Source of the DNA: Lapidilactobacillus wuchangensis
GTDB lineage: Bacteria; Bacillota; Bacilli; Lactobacillales; Lactobacillaceae
NCBI RefSeq assembly: GCF_003946645.1
Contig: NZ_RHOU01000010.1
Coordinates: 1-64,000, forward strand
Direction of reading: 5' to 3'
DNA: 64,000 bases
Below are positions 17,696-26,363 of the stretch, piece by piece (within the stretch, counting starts at the first letter, position 1; the number at the start of each line of letters is the position of its first letter). Made by a program: the position numbers and the translations under genes. The notes below the pieces were generated by a model. It ran no database searches, was not told where the DNA came from, and worked only from the letters and a program-made list of their open reading frames with translations.

Positions 17696-18514
17696 TTGAC
17701 GGATGATTTAGAAAAGATTCAAGCAATTGAATTGGAAGCTCTTACAGAAATCATTGAAATTTTAGAGAAAAATAATTTGAAATATTATCTTCGAGGCGGT
17801 TCGGTTATGGGAACTGTTAAGTATTCAGGATTTATTCCTTGGGATGATGATATGGATATTTCATTACCAAGAACGGACTATGAAAAATTCATTCGAATTT
17901 TCTCTAATGACTGGTCAGATAAATTTTGGCTGGCAAGTTATCGCAATGGGGATGCGATACACGCGTACTTTCCAAGGGTTCTAATCAAAGAAAGCTATAG
18001 AATTAAACAAAATCTTCCTCGAAATAATCATTTAGGATTCTCAATAATTGATGTTCTTCCTATTGACGGAGTTCCAACAACTAAACTGGGACGAAATCTC
18101 TTCTTCATGCATGTAGCTTTTTTACGTGCGCTTGGAGCAATTTGGACATTGGATGTTAAAGATACGATTATGATACACAAACCAGGCCGTCAACGAATTC
18201 TACATATGATTAAAAGCCTAGGAATACAACGTTTTTATTCACAGGAAAATATCTATAAGAAATTAGAAAAACTCTATTCTAAACACAGTATGAACTCTTC
18301 ATGGATTGGAACAATTACGGGATCGATGTTTACTAAAGAGGTATTTCGATATGAAGTGTTCGGTCAAGGGGTAATGAAAAAATTTGAGAATATTAATGTG
18401 AGAATTCCGAGTCAGTATGATAAATATTTAAAACAGCTATATGGCCAAAATTATGCAAATGAAGTGCCAGATGATAAGAAGTCGCATTTGATAGACAAAA
18501 GGATTGTGAAATAG
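17696..18514 (+). CDS. LicD-family phosphotransferase
   Basis: A 272-residue LicD protein. The defining LRGGSVMGTVKYSGFIPWDDDMD stretch (about residues 31-53) with its GG, H/K and DDD positions is intact. LicD proteins transfer phosphocholine or a similar phospho-group from a nucleotide donor to cell-surface sugars. The start is TTG, nine bases after the preceding gene, with a weak ribosome site. Its presence suggests that the polymer carries a phosphodiester-linked substituent. I see no choline-activating genes here, so the donor may be something else. Confidence 0.85.
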   Translation: MTDDLEKIQAIELEALTEIIEILEKNNLKYYLRGGSVMGTVKYSGFIPWDDDMDISLPRTDYEKFIRIFSNDWSDKFWLASYRNGDAIHAYFPRVLIKESYRIKQNLPRNNHLGFSIIDVLPIDGVPTTKLGRNLFFMHVAFLRALGAIWTLDVKDTIMIHKPGRQRILHMIKSLGIQRFYSQENIYKKLEKLYSKHSMNSSWIGTITGSMFTKEVFRYEVFGQGVMKKFENINVRIPSQYDKYLKQLYGQNYANEVPDDKKSHLIDKRIVK

Positions 18515-18516
18515 GT

Positions 18517-19380
18517 ATGGTCGTTTTTGTGATTTTACACTATATGTCATTAAAAAATACTAGATCTGAAATAACCTATATTTTGACAAAACTAGAGGGT
18601 AATAAACGAATTGTTATTGTTGATAATGCCTCCAGTAATGGTTCTGGAATGGCTTTAAATAAACAGTACGCGGATAACCCATTAATTGATGTAATTATCA
18701 ATGATAGAAATCTAGGGTTTGCAAAGGGAATGAATATTGGGTATAGAAGGGCTGCTCAGTATAATCCAGAGTTTATTGTCACAATGAATAATGACCTTGA
18801 GTTTACTCAAAAAAATTTTATACCTTTAATTTATGATTCATATCTTAAGTTCAAATTTGATGTTCTGGGGCCGAGTATATTCGTTCCTGAAACAAAAATT
18901 CATCAAAATCCTAAAAAAAGAAGTGCCTACACTGTACAGGATGTGCAAATAATCCATGATAAAAATGTTAGAATTTTAAATTCACCCAAGTGGCTTTTTT
19001 CATTACGTGCTAGGATAAAGAAAGTTAATGTACTCAAAAAAATTGTTCTTGACGTAAGAAATAGAAAGAACCATGATAACAATCACATGTTAAAAAATGT
19101 TGTTTTGCATGGTTCTATGCTAATTTTTTCTAAAACGTTCATTCAAAATGGAATAGCTCCATTTGCTCCGGATACTTTTTTTTATTTTGAAACTGAGATA
19201 CTTGATAAAATGATTAGAAAGAATGGAATGATTTCCAAATTTGAACCATCAATTAAGATGATTCACCATCAGAGTTCATCAACCAGAGAAACATTTGACG
19301 ATGCAATAAAACAGCAACAATTTCAGGTGAAAAATATGATTAAGTCTACAAATGTTTTTTTACAACTATTTGATAAGTAG
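18517..19380 (+). CDS. Family 2 glycosyltransferase
   Basis: A 287-residue GT-A enzyme. The family 2 landmarks are present: VDNASSNGSG (about 31-40), NDRNLGFAKGMNIGY (about 61-75) and the MNNDLEF metal-binding region (about 91-97), the layout of rhamnosyltransferase-like GT2 proteins. The ATG lies two bases after the preceding stop, with no good ribosome site, so coupling is likely. Donor and linkage are not evident. Confidence 0.8.
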   Translation: MVVFVILHYMSLKNTRSEITYILTKLEGNKRIVIVDNASSNGSGMALNKQYADNPLIDVIINDRNLGFAKGMNIGYRRAAQYNPEFIVTMNNDLEFTQKNFIPLIYDSYLKFKFDVLGPSIFVPETKIHQNPKKRSAYTVQDVQIIHDKNVRILNSPKWLFSLRARIKKVNVLKKIVLDVRNRKNHDNNHMLKNVVLHGSMLIFSKTFIQNGIAPFAPDTFFYFETEILDKMIRKNGMISKFEPSIKMIHHQSSSTRETFDDAIKQQQFQVKNMIKSTNVFLQLFDK

Positions 19381-19405
19381 ATAATAATTGGAAGGATAAT
19401 TCCGA

Positions 19406-20323
19406 ATGAATTATATAGCAATATTAGTGTCATATAATAGATTGGAGCTACTAAGTGAAGCACTTAATAGTCTTCTAAAACAAACGATTCCACCCAAAAA
19501 AGTAATTGTTGTGGATAATCATTCAACGGACGGAACCAACGAATATCTGGAAGAGATTGCGAAAAGTGATATGAAAGTTGTCCACTTAAGACTTGAAAAA
19601 AATTTAGGTGGGTCTGGTGGTTATTATTGTGGATTGAGGGAGGCAATGAAATACAAAACTGATTGGATATCTTTTTCAGATGATGATGCAATATTTTCTT
19701 CAAACTATTTTGAATTATTACTTTCTCACGGAGTTAGTAAATTCCCATCGGTTGAGGCTTTTTCAGGAACTGTTACACTTGAGAACGGGGAAATTCAAAT
19801 ATCACATCGAAAAAGAGTTTCTAATTGGATTGCTTTAACTCAAACGGAGGTTCCTGTGGAAGAGTATCTTAATGACTTTCAAATTGATACTTTTTCATTT
19901 GTGGGATGTTTTATCAAGCAACAGTTAGCAAACAAAATTGGTTTACCAAAAAAAGATTATTTCATTTGGTATGATGATACCGAATATGCACTGCGCTGTC
20001 GTGAATTCACCAAGATAATCAATATTAGTTCTGCCATTGTTGTTCATAAAACAAAAATACCGACAAAAAAAAGTGCAATCAATTGGCGACGCTATTATGG
20101 AATTAGAAATCGTATTCTTATTCAAAAAAAGTATTCTAAAAATTACACAGCTCTTAAAAATGTCATTATCATGCAGATGTTGGCGGTATTAATTAAGGAC
20201 TGTATTGCACCGTCAAGAATTGGAAAGAGAAAGTATGCGATGCGGCAAACGTTATCCGGATATTTTGATGGGTTAAATGGAATTGAGGGTGCTAATGAAC
20301 GGTATTTACCAAACAGTAAGTAA
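19406..20323 (+). CDS. Family 2 glycosyltransferase, probable galactofuranosyltransferase
   Basis: A 305-residue GT2 enzyme. VSYNRLELL, DNHSTDGT, the glycine-rich NLGGSGGYYCGLREA (about 67-81) and the FSDDDA metal site (about 92-97) resemble the GlfT/WbbI-like group that uses UDP-galactofuranose. The UDP-galactopyranose mutase gene two positions downstream would supply that donor, which supports the assignment. A GAAGGA ribosome site lies ten bases before the ATG. Galf specificity is an inference. Confidence 0.72.
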   Translation: MNYIAILVSYNRLELLSEALNSLLKQTIPPKKVIVVDNHSTDGTNEYLEEIAKSDMKVVHLRLEKNLGGSGGYYCGLREAMKYKTDWISFSDDDAIFSSNYFELLLSHGVSKFPSVEAFSGTVTLENGEIQISHRKRVSNWIALTQTEVPVEEYLNDFQIDTFSFVGCFIKQQLANKIGLPKKDYFIWYDDTEYALRCREFTKIINISSAIVVHKTKIPTKKSAINWRRYYGIRNRILIQKKYSKNYTALKNVIIMQMLAVLIKDCIAPSRIGKRKYAMRQTLSGYFDGLNGIEGANERYLPNSK

Positions 20324-20348
20324 ATTAGTATTATGAAGAGAGAAGTTT

Positions 20349-21515
20349 ATGGTTAAAAGTAATCGGGATCTTTTGAAAAACGAATTATTTTCTATTGGCT
20401 TTCTTATTTGGTGGTTTTCGTTCTTTTTGATGAGAACGGAGTTTAATAATTACTTTAATGGATTAGTCGGACTACGTTATTTAGGGCTTATGTTTGTTTT
20501 ATTATCCTTTATTCTAAATATGACTATAAAAATCAAAATAAAAAGTTTTATTCTATCCTTTATTATCCTTACCTTTACAATCATAAATTGCGCACTGGTT
20601 GCAAAGATGAGTATTTATTTTGATTTAGTAATTATTTTGATATGTGCATATGGTATTAGTTTAGTGCCCTTTTTTCAAAGATGCCTTATTGTAATCACTG
20701 CTATGGTCACATTGGTGGTAATATGTTCTCTTTTAGGCTTCATTCCCAATAATCATGTTTTACAAGATGGACGTTATCGAGCATTTTTAGGATTCAATTG
20801 GGTTACATCGCTATCACAATATTTTTTGTATATCGTCGCGTTGATAATAGTTGTTCGAAAGCGTGTTAGTACTGTTTTTCTTGTTATACTACAGTTAATT
20901 AATTTTTTGATTTATCAGCAAACTGGAACTAAGAGCCCCTTTTATCTAATAACCTTATGCATTCTAATCTGGTTACTGTTAAATTTAAATGTAAACGTCT
21001 TTCTTCATAAGGTTATTGAATTATTATTATCACTTATAATGCCAATAAGCGTAATGATTATTATATTTTTATCAAAAAATGTTTCTAGATTTTGGAGTTT
21101 AAATATATTAACGACGGGTCGTTTATACTTGAATAACACGGCACTTCAAAGTTATCCAATCCGTTTTCTTGGTCAAGAAATTTTGATGAATAATAGAACT
21201 GATTTATTAGGCACGGCCTATTCATATATTGATAGTGGGTTTCTGCAGTTCTTACTCAATTTTGGTGTACTTATGTATATTCTTGTTTACGTTCTCGTTG
21301 CATTGGTACTACACAGTATGTATTTAAAGAGAAATCAGTTTTATATACTTGCACTCACCTTAATAATATTAAACGGCATCTTTGATCCACAATTCATTCA
21401 GCCGTATTTCAATGTTTTTTTTGTTAGCCTGTCTATTTTATATAAGCCTAAGATAGATAAGGTATCTGCAAAGCTATCTTTCACTAGTAGACTTAACGAT
21501 GAGGAAATTATATGA
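20349..21515 (+). CDS. Wzy-like polysaccharide polymerase
   Basis: A 388-residue integral membrane protein with about ten hydrophobic helices and a large loop at about residues 240-310 that contains short polar segments, the usual plan of O-antigen/EPS polymerases. Sequence motifs in this family are weak, so the call rests on topology and position between glycosyltransferases and the flippase. It would join repeat units outside the membrane. It overlaps glf by 4 bp (ATGA). It is strongly AT-rich. Confidence 0.65.
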   Translation: MVKSNRDLLKNELFSIGFLIWWFSFFLMRTEFNNYFNGLVGLRYLGLMFVLLSFILNMTIKIKIKSFILSFIILTFTIINCALVAKMSIYFDLVIILICAYGISLVPFFQRCLIVITAMVTLVVICSLLGFIPNNHVLQDGRYRAFLGFNWVTSLSQYFLYIVALIIVVRKRVSTVFLVILQLINFLIYQQTGTKSPFYLITLCILIWLLLNLNVNVFLHKVIELLLSLIMPISVMIIIFLSKNVSRFWSLNILTTGRLYLNNTALQSYPIRFLGQEILMNNRTDLLGTAYSYIDSGFLQFLLNFGVLMYILVYVLVALVLHSMYLKRNQFYILALTLIILNGIFDPQFIQPYFNVFFVSLSILYKPKIDKVSAKLSFTSRLNDEEII

Positions 21516-22624
21516 CAAATTATTTAGTGGTTGGTTCCGGCCTTTTCGGAGCAACATTTGCTTATGAAGCCGCAAAACGTGGTAACCACGTTAAGGTAAT
21601 TGAAAAGCGTGATCATATTGCTGGCAATATTTACACCAAAGAAATTGATGGTATTCAGGTCCATCAGTATGGTGCCCATATTTTTCATACTAGTAACAAA
21701 GAAATTTGGGATTATGTGAATCAATTTGCTGAATTTAACCGTTATACCAATAGTCCAATTGCAAATTATAAAGGCGAAATTTATAATCTACCTTTTAATA
21801 TGAATACGTTCAATAAACTCTGGGGTGTAATCACGCCTGAAGAAGCTCAAGCAAAGATTAATGAACAGAAAAAGGTTCTTGGCGATAAGAAGCCAGAAAA
21901 TTTGGAAGAACAAGCCATTTCATTGATTGGAACTGATATTTACCAAAAATTAGTTAAAGGTTATACCGAAAAGCAATGGGGACAAAAAGCAACTGACTTG
22001 CCTTCGTTTATTATTCGGCGTTTACCAGTTCGCTTGACTTACGATAATAATTATTTTAACGATACTTATCAAGGTATTCCAATTGGCGGTTATACTCAGA
22101 TTGTTGAAAAGATGCTAGCTAGTGATTTAATTGAGGTCGAAACAGGCGTCGATTTCTTCGATCATAAGCAGGAATATATTGATCAGTATGACAAAGTTAT
22201 TTTCACTGGTATGATTGATCAATTCTTTGACTATAAGCTTGGTGAGTTAAGCTATCGGAGTTTACGTTTTGAGACTGAAGAACTGAGTGTCGATAACTGT
22301 CAAGGCAATGCTGTGGTTAACTATACGGATGCAAAAACGCCTTATACGCGAATTATCGAACACAAACACTTTGAGTTTGGTAAGGGCGATAAGGATAAAA
22401 CAATCGTAACGCGGGAGTATCCAGCCAGCTGGCATCGTGGCGATGAACCATATTATCCTGTTAATAATGAACGTAATAATCACCTATATAAAGAATATCG
22501 TGACTTAGCATTACAGGAACCAAAAGTTGTTTTTGGTGGTCGTTTGGGACAGTATCGCTACTATGATATGCACCAGGTGATTCGAGCTGCGTTGCAAGTA
22601 GTCGAAGATGAATTTAAGGATTAG
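21512..22624 (+). CDS. glf: UDP-galactopyranose mutase
   Basis: A 370-residue FAD enzyme that converts UDP-galactopyranose to UDP-galactofuranose. The FAD-binding GSGLFGATFAYEAA is at about residues 8-21, with YGAHIFHT (about 52-59) and the C-terminal GGRLGQYRYYDMHQVI both diagnostic. The length is typical. It implies a galactofuranose residue in the polymer. The codon use and GC content look closer to the rml genes than to the AT-rich block before it. Confidence 0.95.
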   Translation: MTNYLVVGSGLFGATFAYEAAKRGNHVKVIEKRDHIAGNIYTKEIDGIQVHQYGAHIFHTSNKEIWDYVNQFAEFNRYTNSPIANYKGEIYNLPFNMNTFNKLWGVITPEEAQAKINEQKKVLGDKKPENLEEQAISLIGTDIYQKLVKGYTEKQWGQKATDLPSFIIRRLPVRLTYDNNYFNDTYQGIPIGGYTQIVEKMLASDLIEVETGVDFFDHKQEYIDQYDKVIFTGMIDQFFDYKLGELSYRSLRFETEELSVDNCQGNAVVNYTDAKTPYTRIIEHKHFEFGKGDKDKTIVTREYPASWHRGDEPYYPVNNERNNHLYKEYRDLALQEPKVVFGGRLGQYRYYDMHQVIRAALQVVEDEFKD

Positions 22625-22627
22625 TCA

Positions 22628-24061
22628 ATGAGATTAGTTAAAAACTATTTATATAATGTTTTTTATCAAGTTTTTGTACTGTTAGTACCATTTATTACAT
22701 TACCGTATATTACGCGAGTACTGAAACCAACTGGTTATGGCATTCAGTCGTTTACTAATTCTAATATTCAATATTTTGTATTGATCGGCAGTATTGGTGT
22801 GGCATTGTATGGTAATCGTCAGATAGCCTATTATCGTGATGATAAGGAAAAAACCTCACAGATTTTCTGGGAGATTTTTTTCATGCGAGCTATTACAATA
22901 ACTTTGGCAATGGTAGCCTTCTTTGTTTTCTTGAATTTTAATAAAAGTTACCGCAATGCTTACTTAATGCAGTCAATCTTGATTATTGCCGCGGCATTTG
23001 ATATTTCCTGGTTTTTCATGGGCGTGGAAAACTTTAAGGTAACTGTATTACGAAATGTGGCCATCAAACTAATTTCATTAGTCTGCATATTTACCTTTGT
23101 TAAAACTTCGAATGATTTAACTTTATATATTGCAATCCTGTCTTTGTCACAATTAATTGGTAATCTAACGCTGTTTCCATATCTGAAGCATTACATTCAT
23201 AAACCAAACTGGAAATCCTTAAATATCTGGCGCCATTTTCGCCCATCTTTGGTTTTATTTGTGCCACAAATTGCTACACAAATCTATCTAGTTCTAAATA
23301 AGACGATGGTGGGTAACATGGTCTCAGTGGAAGCTGCAGGCTTTTATGATGGTTCCGATAAGATTGTAAAAATGGTTCTAGCCATTGTTACGGCAACAGG
23401 AACAGTTATGTTACCTCATGTGGCCAATACATTTGCCAAGGGACGAATGGATCAAGTTAAGCAATATTTGTATAAGTCCTTTGATTTTGTCAGCGCAGTT
23501 TCTATTCCTTTAATGTTTGGGATTGCTACTGTTGGCCCTAATTTTACAATTTTATTTTTTGGTAAGGACTATCAACCAGTAGGGCCATTAATGATGATTG
23601 AGTCAATTGTTATCTTGATGATTGCTTGGAGTAACGTACTGGGTGTACAGTACTTATTACCAACTGGGCATAATAAGGAGTATACGATTTCTGTAACTAT
23701 TGGTGCAGGAGTTAATTTAATTCTTAATGTACCAATGATTCTTTGGCTTGGGGCAAACGGAGCTATGATTTCAACGGTTGTGTCTGAAATAAGTGTTACA
23801 GCGTATCAACTATATGTGATACGTCGAGAACTTAAACTAGGTGAATTGTTTAAAGGTATTTGGCGTTACTTTGTACCTGGAATGGTTATGGGTATCGTAG
23901 TTTGGTTTATTGGTTTTAAATTACCGATAAGTTTATTCAATTTGATTTTTCAAGTTGTTACTGGATTAATTATATATGTTTTACTAGCATATACATTTAA
24001 TAAAGCTAAGATTAAGTATTTAGTTGATGAGATTAAAAAAAATAATAGGAGACAAGTATGA
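22628..24061 (+). CDS. Wzx-like polysaccharide flippase
   Basis: A 477-residue membrane protein of the MATE/MOP exporter superfamily with about 12-14 transmembrane helices. The N-terminal YNVFYQVFVLLVPF and YITRVLKPTGYG segments are typical of RfbX/Wzx flippases. It should move the undecaprenyl-linked repeat unit to the outer face of the membrane for the Wzy-like polymerase. It follows glf by three bases and overlaps the acyltransferase by four. Confidence 0.88.
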   Translation: MRLVKNYLYNVFYQVFVLLVPFITLPYITRVLKPTGYGIQSFTNSNIQYFVLIGSIGVALYGNRQIAYYRDDKEKTSQIFWEIFFMRAITITLAMVAFFVFLNFNKSYRNAYLMQSILIIAAAFDISWFFMGVENFKVTVLRNVAIKLISLVCIFTFVKTSNDLTLYIAILSLSQLIGNLTLFPYLKHYIHKPNWKSLNIWRHFRPSLVLFVPQIATQIYLVLNKTMVGNMVSVEAAGFYDGSDKIVKMVLAIVTATGTVMLPHVANTFAKGRMDQVKQYLYKSFDFVSAVSIPLMFGIATVGPNFTILFFGKDYQPVGPLMMIESIVILMIAWSNVLGVQYLLPTGHNKEYTISVTIGAGVNLILNVPMILWLGANGAMISTVVSEISVTAYQLYVIRRELKLGELFKGIWRYFVPGMVMGIVVWFIGFKLPISLFNLIFQVVTGLIIYVLLAYTFNKAKIKYLVDEIKKNNRRQV

Positions 24062-25086
24062 AATCAAAACGAATTATAAGTATTGATGTTATAAAATCAT
24101 TAGCATGTTTATTTGTGATATTTCTTCATTGCTCGTCTCTCTTTTTTTATAAAAATAATATGGTTGTAAAAAACACATTACCATCTCAAATTATTTATTA
24201 CATTGGAACTGCTGCAGTTCCACTTTTTTTCATGGCAAATGGATTTTTTCTAATTAATCGTAAAAGGATAACAATTGAATATGTCTTGAGAAAAATTTAT
24301 GCGATTTTAGTACCAGTATTTTTTTGGAATGCAATTATTTATTTGATTTATTTTGTTCTTGGACGTAAAAAATCTTATTTCTCAATTCTTTGGGGTTCAT
24401 TAATTCAAAAAAGTTTTTTTTATCAATTTTGGTTTTTGGGCACATTGATTCTCTTGTTGTGCCTTGCTCCGTTCTTGAATAGATTATTAAAGAAAAGTTT
24501 TCATAGTTTTGTTGGCTTACTTGTTGGTTTTGTGATCATTTGCTTTTCTCTAGATTTATATAGTCATTTAGTTCTTCATTTTCCTGTGCAATCAAATGTA
24601 ATTCAAACATTTCGACTATGGACTTGGATAGCCTACTATATGATAGGGGGAGTGATTGGGTATTTATATTTTCATAATAAGTTTGATATCAAATTAGAAA
24701 AAAATAGGAGTGTCGGTGTACTTATACTTGCAACGATATGCATGATCATATACTCAGTATTGAATCAAAAATTTATACACAATATCTATGCTGAATATAA
24801 TTATGATAATATGTTGATTATGCTCTGGATTAGCATCCTGTTCATTACTATTCTGAACATTAAGTATAAGTCTGAACTTTTTAGTAAATTTATTGAATTA
24901 ATTTCCGCTAATAGTATGGGGATTTTTATTCTTCATATACCAATACTCAAGATTGTAGTTCATTTTATCAGTACCACTGGAATTATTAATAACATACTAG
25001 TTATTATAATTGTTTTCGTTACCTCATTGTGTATTTCAATAGTTATATCAAAAATACGATTTTTATCTAAAACAGTAAAAATGTAA
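24058..25086 (+). CDS. Membrane acyltransferase, family 3
   Basis: A 342-residue protein with about ten transmembrane helices. The N-terminal ISIDVIKSLACLFVIFLHC (about 7-25) with its histidine and the PLFFMANGFFL segment are hallmarks of the OafA/WecH acyltransferase 3 family. It probably O-acetylates the polysaccharide or a wall polymer. It overlaps the flippase gene by four bases and is the last gene of the cluster. No clear terminator follows. It is very AT-rich, like the middle block of the cluster. Confidence 0.8.
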   Translation: MKSKRIISIDVIKSLACLFVIFLHCSSLFFYKNNMVVKNTLPSQIIYYIGTAAVPLFFMANGFFLINRKRITIEYVLRKIYAILVPVFFWNAIIYLIYFVLGRKKSYFSILWGSLIQKSFFYQFWFLGTLILLLCLAPFLNRLLKKSFHSFVGLLVGFVIICFSLDLYSHLVLHFPVQSNVIQTFRLWTWIAYYMIGGVIGYLYFHNKFDIKLEKNRSVGVLILATICMIIYSVLNQKFIHNIYAEYNYDNMLIMLWISILFITILNIKYKSELFSKFIELISANSMGIFILHIPILKIVVHFISTTGIINNILVIIIVFVTSLCISIVISKIRFLSKTVKM

Positions 25087-25364
25087 TTATATTATTTGAA
25101 CTCTTTCAGCTTCGTGTAAGTAATACATTATTCCGCAACAGCATTATTTTTTAGAAGTATTCTATATATGGGAACTAACAAAGCTGAGCTTAGTGTGATT
25201 TTCGATAGAGCGTTAATCTGGATTAATCGTTTACTTTTACTCAGAGCTTACTCAAGAATCTTTAAGAAACTATTACACTAAGGCCGAATTTATTACGGCC
25301 GCTAATTTCCAAGCTATACTTACAACTAAAGAGGTCCTAAAACTCTTAGGTTGGAGAATCTAGC
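25087..25364 (+). other. Intergenic stretch with an uncertain coding-like remnant
   Basis: No intact gene. From about 25216 to 25363 one plus-strand frame stays open without a start codon and ends in the segment TTKEVLKLLGWRI before a TAG. Its composition is protein-like. I do not recognise it, and it may be the decayed end of a gene or chance. Confidence 0.25.
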
Positions 25365-25460
25365 ATGAGGATATTACTGTATATATTATTGGCTCTTGGC
25401 GGATTCTTTGGCATTCTGGCAATTCTGATCGTCATCGGTGCTAATAAACGTCAACGTTAA
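25365..25460 (+). CDS. 31-residue hydrophobic membrane peptide (paralogue 1)
   Basis: A very small gene: ATG at 25365, TAA at 25458-25460, with GGAG nine bases upstream. The product is one transmembrane helix with a GG pair at residues 12-13, followed by the tail IGANKRQR. A second gene at 26156 encodes a peptide of exactly the same length with matching L4, L5, G12, G13, G16, L21 and the IGAN segment at 24-27. Two paralogues of equal length with conserved glycines and a charged tail argue for real translation. I do not recognise the family. It could be a membrane regulator, a toxin-like peptide or a secreted signal. Confidence 0.6.
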   Translation: MRILLYILLALGGFFGILAILIVIGANKRQR

Positions 25461-25736
25461 TCGATATTTGTCTTAATAAAAAGTTCAGCTAATTATTGGC
25501 TGAACCAAATATAGTTATTTAGCTGTCGCATAGTTCAGAGGAATGTTCACTCTGAGCCTAGGCGATGGCTTTTTCTTTTTCAATCAACTGGGGAATTTCG
25601 GCAGTTATTATCCAGCGAGTGGAAGTGGTCATATTTTAATTTCGATCGCTACTGATGGTAACAGGGCGTTCCTTATTTATGATTCAGCGTGCTGTGCTTT
25701 TTTAAAACCATTAAAAATTCGAATTGGTGCTATCGA

Positions 25737-25834
25737 CACACGACAAATATTTAAATTGGCGCCGATTTTGTAGGAACGTGATCTTTTGAGATTGTTTGCG
25801 TGACTTTAGCGCCAATTTTTAAATTTGTCGTGTG
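25737..25834. repeat. Long inverted repeat with 26-bp arms
   Basis: The arm at 25737-25762 (CACACGACAAAT...TTGGCGC) and the arm at 25809-25834 are complementary at 23 of 26 positions around a 46-nt loop. There is no T run, so it is not a simple terminator. It overlaps the end of a broken minus-strand reading frame. Confidence 0.7.
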
Positions 25835-26094
25835 GTTAAAACGGCATTTTTCCTAAGGTCGACTAAAAAATAGTAGGATAAATTTGGTTTTGGATTAGCT
25901 GATTGCTGAACAGGCAATTCAAGTGGACGCTCTTTTTCCACATAAAACGACATAATGTGTCGCTTTTCATCAGAATAAGCGCTGGGTCGATTAAACTTAC
26001 TAAGTATCCATATTAATTCTAGATGTTGTAAATCAGGTCGAGGTGCTTTATATGACTGCTTTTTCAGGCAAAATAATTGCTGAATTTTAATTGG
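25819..26094 (-). pseudogene. Start-less coding remnant of unknown family
   Basis: A minus-strand frame stays open for about 91 codons and ends with TAA at 25819-25821, but has no usable start before an internal ATG. The translation looks like true protein: an LQHLELIWILSKFNRP segment, then SDEKRHIMSFYVEKERP, then a C-terminal YYFLVDLRKN. I do not recognise it. The missing start and the inverted repeat overlapping its end suggest a gene cut by rearrangement. Confidence 0.4.
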
Positions 26095-26106
26095 TTAGGT
26101 TATGAT
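26077..26106 (+). promoter_or_regulatory. Promoter of the second 31-residue peptide gene
   Basis: TTGCTG at 26077-26082 and TATGAT at 26101-26106 are 18 bp apart, 50 bp before the ATG. Confidence 0.5.
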
Positions 26107-26155
26107 GACAGTATAAATTTATTGATTGAGTTACTTTTTGTAGGAGGGGATAGTG

Positions 26156-26251
26156 ATGACCGTGTTGTTAACAGCTTTATTGGTAATCGGGGGGTTACTT
26201 GGCGTGTTGTCGTTGCTAATCATTATTGGTGCTAATTTGGAACGGAGTTAA
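26156..26251 (+). CDS. 31-residue hydrophobic membrane peptide (paralogue 2)
   Basis: ATG at 26156 with a strong AGGAGGGG ribosome site eight bases upstream, its own promoter, and a terminator about 75 bp downstream of the stop at 26249-26251. The peptide is a single transmembrane helix with GG at 12-13, G16, and the tail IGANLERS, aligned without gaps to the peptide at 25365. Leucine-rich residues replace the aromatic ones of the other copy. The complete set of expression signals makes this a credible gene. Its function is unknown; no antisense RNA partner is visible. Confidence 0.65.
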   Translation: MTVLLTALLVIGGLLGVLSLLIIIGANLERS

Positions 26252-26320
26252 TTGGTTTGATAATTGTTCCGCTGAGGTACTGACTTAGTTAACTGATATT
26301 GCCATCATTCTGCAATAATT

Positions 26321-26361
26321 AAAAAAACACCAATTCCCAAAATATGAGAATTGGTGTTTTT
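26321..26361. terminator. Bidirectional terminator
   Basis: AACACCAATTC pairs with GAATTGGTGTT, flanked by A and T runs. It serves the small peptide gene on the plus strand and the FLP-like regulator on the minus strand. Confidence 0.8.
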
Positions 26362-26363
26362 GT

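Noticed and set aside
25543-25773. 76-codon ORF between the two small peptide genes
   Set aside because: No ribosome site, unusual composition, and its end lies in the arm of the inverted repeat. It looks like a chance frame.
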